NCBI GenBank assembly: GCA_946885925.1
Contig: CAMPHP010000083.1
Location: 1 to 9,008, forward strand
Origin: an uncultured Litorilinea sp.
GTDB lineage: Bacteria > Chloroflexota > Anaerolineae > Caldilineales > Caldilineaceae
Length of the DNA: 9,008 bases
Reading direction: 5' to 3'
Shown: positions 6,801-9,008 of the stretch, piece by piece
Numbering within the stretch: the first letter of the stretch is position 1
Layout of the letters: the number at the start of each line of letters is the position of its first letter
Program-made: the position numbers and the translations under genes
Notes under the pieces: generated by a model
Database searches by the model: none
Told to the model about the DNA's origin: nothing
Seen by the model: the letters and a program-made list of their open reading frames with translations, nothing else

Positions 6801-7256
6801 TTACACTTCCTTTTTATGAGATGCTTTCCTATGAGACGTTTTCCTATGAGGCGACAGAGGCACAAAGCGATCAAGATCGGGCAAGTTGCCAATGAGGATA
6901 CCACTTTCACTCGTTACCCAGGCGTGGGCCTCTAACTTTCCATCTGCACTTTTAGCGGCACCGATCTGCAACTCTGCATCATAACCACTTTGCGCGAGCA
7001 AAAATTGTGCAGTGAGTGCCTGTGAGAGACAAGCGGCTTTGGGTACGCAATGGCTCGCCATCCGGATAGCCCCGGTGATCCGCTGTGCAGTCAATGATCG
7101 AGAATGATGCTCGGCTTGCTTGAGCAATAGACGCTGTAGAGTCAACAAGGGGAGTACTCTTAAGCCCAGCGTAATGACCCCAAGCCACACGACGGCTTCA
7201 ATGATCAGGAGTCGATCTGACCATGACAAATGCAGGAACCTACGAATATTCTTCAT
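6801..7256 (-). CDS. Lasso peptide biosynthesis B2 protein (transglutaminase-like leader peptidase)
   Basis: A 151-residue protein of usual family length that matches the lasso-peptide B2 (PF13471, transglutaminase-like core) group. These are cysteine proteases that remove the leader from the precursor after a B1 protein delivers it. The N-terminal 45 residues are hydrophobic helices (LLIIEAVVWLGVITLGLRVL), as is common in B2 proteins. The catalytic Cys76 sits in ACLSQALTAQFLLAQSGYDAEL, and His111 in the AHAWV motif. The usual third (acidic) residue is not evident, with N124 near the expected place, so the triad should be checked. The last 17 residues form an unusual basic repeat (HRKTS, HRKAS, HKKEV) that is not part of the family core. 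The ATG at 7256 has only a weak purine-rich site (TAGAAG) upstream. It lies 122 bases after the exporter gene and before the nucleotidyltransferase. B1, precursor and cyclase genes are absent from the window. Confidence 0.87.
   Translation of the reverse strand: MKNIRRFLHLSWSDRLLIIEAVVWLGVITLGLRVLPLLTLQRLLLKQAEHHSRSLTAQRITGAIRMASHCVPKAACLSQALTAQFLLAQSGYDAELQIGAAKSADGKLEAHAWVTSESGILIGNLPDLDRFVPLSPHRKTSHRKASHKKEV
6816..6850 (-). repeat. 15-base tandem repeats coding basic pentapeptides in the B2 C-terminus
   Basis: Two full copies (6816-6830 and 6831-6845, two differences) and the start of a third form a 15-base tandem repeat. On the minus strand they encode RKASH and RKTSH, near the end of the lasso B2 protein at residues 138-147; a degenerate KKEV follows at the very C-terminus. 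The repeat lies after the transglutaminase-like core, so it is an added tail rather than family sequence. Confidence 0.8.
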
Positions 7257-7378
7257 CTGTAGCTTCTAGGTCTTTCGCCATTTTAACAGTTGAATAAACT
7301 ACAATCATCTAGTGCGTTTTATGAAGGATAAAGCTCAGATCTCGCCAAATATTATGTCTTTTGGTGGGCTATTGTCTT
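7257..7378. other. 122-base A+T-rich gap between exporter and B2 genes
   Basis: A rather long gap for a tight operon. It was searched on the minus strand for a lasso precursor; only a 22-codon frame (7240-7308) without a usable core sequence was found. A direct repeat of a TGTCTTTTRGTG-like element (7355-7366 and 7373-7384) overlaps the exporter 3' end. An internal promoter is possible but none was convincing. Confidence 0.5.
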
Positions 7379-9008
7379 TTAGTGAACCAGTAGTGAAGTT
7401 CTATTTTGCTCGCGCTTGGCACTCTTCATCTGGTCGTGCCAGGAGCGTGCATAGCGGCCACCAAGGGTCAGCAGTTTCGCATGGCTGCCCGACTCAACAA
7501 CCTGCCCCTCTTCCATCACATGAATTACGTCGGCATACATGGCTGTGGTGAAACGGTGGGTAATGATAAGCGCGGTGTCGCCCGCGGCTAGCGTGCGGAC
7601 ACGCTGAAGCCAGTCGTGTTCGGCCCAGGGGTCCATTGCGCTCGTTGGTTCATCAAGGATGAGGATGGGTGCGAGACGCCAATATGCACGCGCCAAGGCC
7701 AAGCGCTGCCATTCCCCCACACTAAGCTCACTGCCGCCCTGGAACCACTTGCCTAACAGCGTGTCGTACCGCTGTGGAAGCCGCTCAACCGGCTTATCGG
7801 CCCCTGCCGCGCGAGCCACTCTCTCGACTTGCAGAGGGTCGATGGGAATTGATAGATCACCCAGGGCAATGTTCTCAAGCACCGTGTTCTGGTAGTGCAC
7901 CGGCTCTTGAAAGAGAACAGTGATTTGACGGCGCAGTTCTCGCGGGCTGAAGCAGCGCAGATCCACACCATCCAACAAGATTCGCCCACCGTCGGGATCA
8001 TAGAAGCGACACAGGAGCTTGACGAGGGTGCTCTTGCCAGCCCCATTGGCCCCCACAATCGCCACGATACTGCCAGCACGAATCGTGAGGTTGAAATCGC
8101 GTAAGGCTATGCTTTGGCTGCCAGGGTAATGAAAGTTAACCTGTTCAAAGCAAATACCTTCCTTCAAAACAAGCGGCACAGGCACTGGCTCTGCTGGCTC
8201 AGTAATTTTTGGCTCAAGGGCTAAAAATTCAAATAGGTCACTTAAGAAGATGCTGTTGCTATAGATTTCGCCCAGGTTCGCCAAGAGAGTGCCTGTCACA
8301 CGCTGGCCTTGATGAAAGGCTTGATAAAAAAGCGCTAGATCGCCCAGGCTAAAAACGCCCTGCACTGCTTTCCACAGCATCCAAGCCAGGGTTACACCAG
8401 TGATCAGCAAGGCAGTCGCAGCGGCACCAAGTTCAGCCTTGCTCTGCTTCCAAGCCAATTGCACGCGTTCATTGCGCAACACGCGCCGTAGCGATTGATA
8501 GAGTGACTGGAAGTGATGACCTAACTCAAAAATGCGTAATTCTGCGGCTACCTCGCGGTCAGTGAGCAGCCAATTGTAATACCATGTGCGGCGCTCGCGC
8601 TCGGTATTCTTAAGCCGCCATTGATGCAAACGCAGCCGGTGCTCTAGCACAATATAAAAAGCGGGTACACTGGTGACTAGGAGCACGAGCGGCAGCCAGA
8701 TGCCATAAGGAATCAAGATCGCCACCATTGCCACCAAAGTAACACTGTTCTGCAAGAGACTGCCTAGATTCTCCAGGAGTGTCAGTGGCCGATCCATCGC
8801 ATAATATTGGGCACGATAGAGATGGTCGTGGTACTCCGGCATATCATAAAAAGCAAGATCGACCGCTACAGACTTGTCATGAATCAGCCCGCTGATGTGG
8901 TCTCTAACCAGTTCCGACTGCACAGCGCGTACAAAGTCTGCCGCATAGCTCAACACTTTCTCCAGCAATAAAACCACTGCCATCAGGATCACAAAAGGCA
9001 GCAAGGTC
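7379..9008 (-). CDS. ABC exporter, fused transmembrane and ATPase domains, lasso-cluster type (5' end outside window)
   Basis: The visible part has 542 residues and the frame stays open to the window edge, so the TTG at 9004 is probably internal. Roughly the first 50-70 residues of a normal exporter half-transporter, including its first membrane helix, are missing. Numbering from the TTG codon, membrane helices lie at about 1-20, 85-121 and 195-222. The nucleotide-binding domain spans about 283-520: Walker A GANGAGKST (318-326), Q-loop Q366, signature LSVGE (427-431, in place of LSGGQ), Walker B ILILDEP (447-453) and H-loop H483. The protein probably works as a homodimer, pumping the mature peptide out and giving self-immunity, as LarD/McjD-type exporters do. 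That role is inferred from the B2 neighbour. No peptidase domain is seen in the visible part. It is the first visible gene of the minus-strand set; its promoter lies beyond the window. Confidence 0.9.
   Translation of the reverse strand, partial: TLLPFVILMAVVLLLEKVLSYAADFVRAVQSELVRDHISGLIHDKSVAVDLAFYDMPEYHDHLYRAQYYAMDRPLTLLENLGSLLQNSVTLVAMVAILIPYGIWLPLVLLVTSVPAFYIVLEHRLRLHQWRLKNTERERRTWYYNWLLTDREVAAELRIFELGHHFQSLYQSLRRVLRNERVQLAWKQSKAELGAAATALLITGVTLAWMLWKAVQGVFSLGDLALFYQAFHQGQRVTGTLLANLGEIYSNSIFLSDLFEFLALEPKITEPAEPVPVPLVLKEGICFEQVNFHYPGSQSIALRDFNLTIRAGSIVAIVGANGAGKSTLVKLLCRFYDPDGGRILLDGVDLRCFSPRELRRQITVLFQEPVHYQNTVLENIALGDLSIPIDPLQVERVARAAGADKPVERLPQRYDTLLGKWFQGGSELSVGEWQRLALARAYWRLAPILILDEPTSAMDPWAEHDWLQRVRTLAAGDTALIITHRFTTAMYADVIHVMEEGQVVESGSHAKLLTLGGRYARSWHDQMKSAKREQNRTSLLVH

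Noticed and set aside
6684..6935. Plus-strand frame with MRRFP-like repeats
   Set aside because: It is the antisense reading of the B2 tail repeat and the nucleotidyltransferase start; both minus-strand genes are well supported.
7240..7308. 22-codon minus-strand frame between exporter and B2, considered as a lasso precursor
   Set aside because: It is too short for leader plus core, has no glycine to start a ring, and overlaps the B2 start.
7320..7350. Minus-strand promoter-like pair (TTGGCG and TCATAA) before the B2 gene
   Set aside because: The match is poor and the A+T-rich gap gives such pairs by chance; not enough to call a promoter.

Overview
The window looks like a chromosomal segment of a free-living bacterium, most likely a member of the Chloroflexota. 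This rests on the style of the proteins: a Tat-exported lipoprotein solute-binding protein, a dCache/SpoIIE receptor, and a polytopic membrane protein with a GAF tail. It is a judgement from protein character, not a database match. Base composition appears moderate. Coding density is high, and no RNA gene, insertion sequence or CRISPR array was seen.

Left half, + strand (about 231-5326): three genes that read as one transcription unit. The first encodes an ABC-type family 1 solute-binding lipoprotein with an unusually long leader. The second encodes a membrane-anchored dCache sensor fused to a PP2C/SpoIIE-type phosphatase domain. The third encodes a polytopic membrane protein with a PDZ-like loop and a C-terminal GAF domain but no kinase. 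Genes 2 and 3 lie 14 bases apart. No permease or ATPase partner for the binding protein is visible. The phosphatase domain has lost several residues that normally bind metal, so the set looks more like a sensing module than a transporter.

Right half, - strand (about 9008 down to 5522): a convergent gene set in the order ABC exporter (5' end outside the window), lasso-peptide B2 leader peptidase, and PF14907-type nucleotidyltransferase. Together these point to the downstream end of a lasso-peptide (RiPP) biosynthetic cluster. The precursor peptide, the B1 recognition protein and the asparagine-synthetase-like cyclase are not in the window. If present, they should lie beyond base 9008.

The two operons converge on a 195-base gap (5327-5521) with no gene. 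A hairpin spans the stop codon of the nucleotidyltransferase. Short tandem repeats of about 12-15 bases recur across the window: at the left edge, in the leader of the binding protein, before the SpoIIE gene, and in the B2 C-terminus. Two of these are in frame and give pentapeptide repeats.
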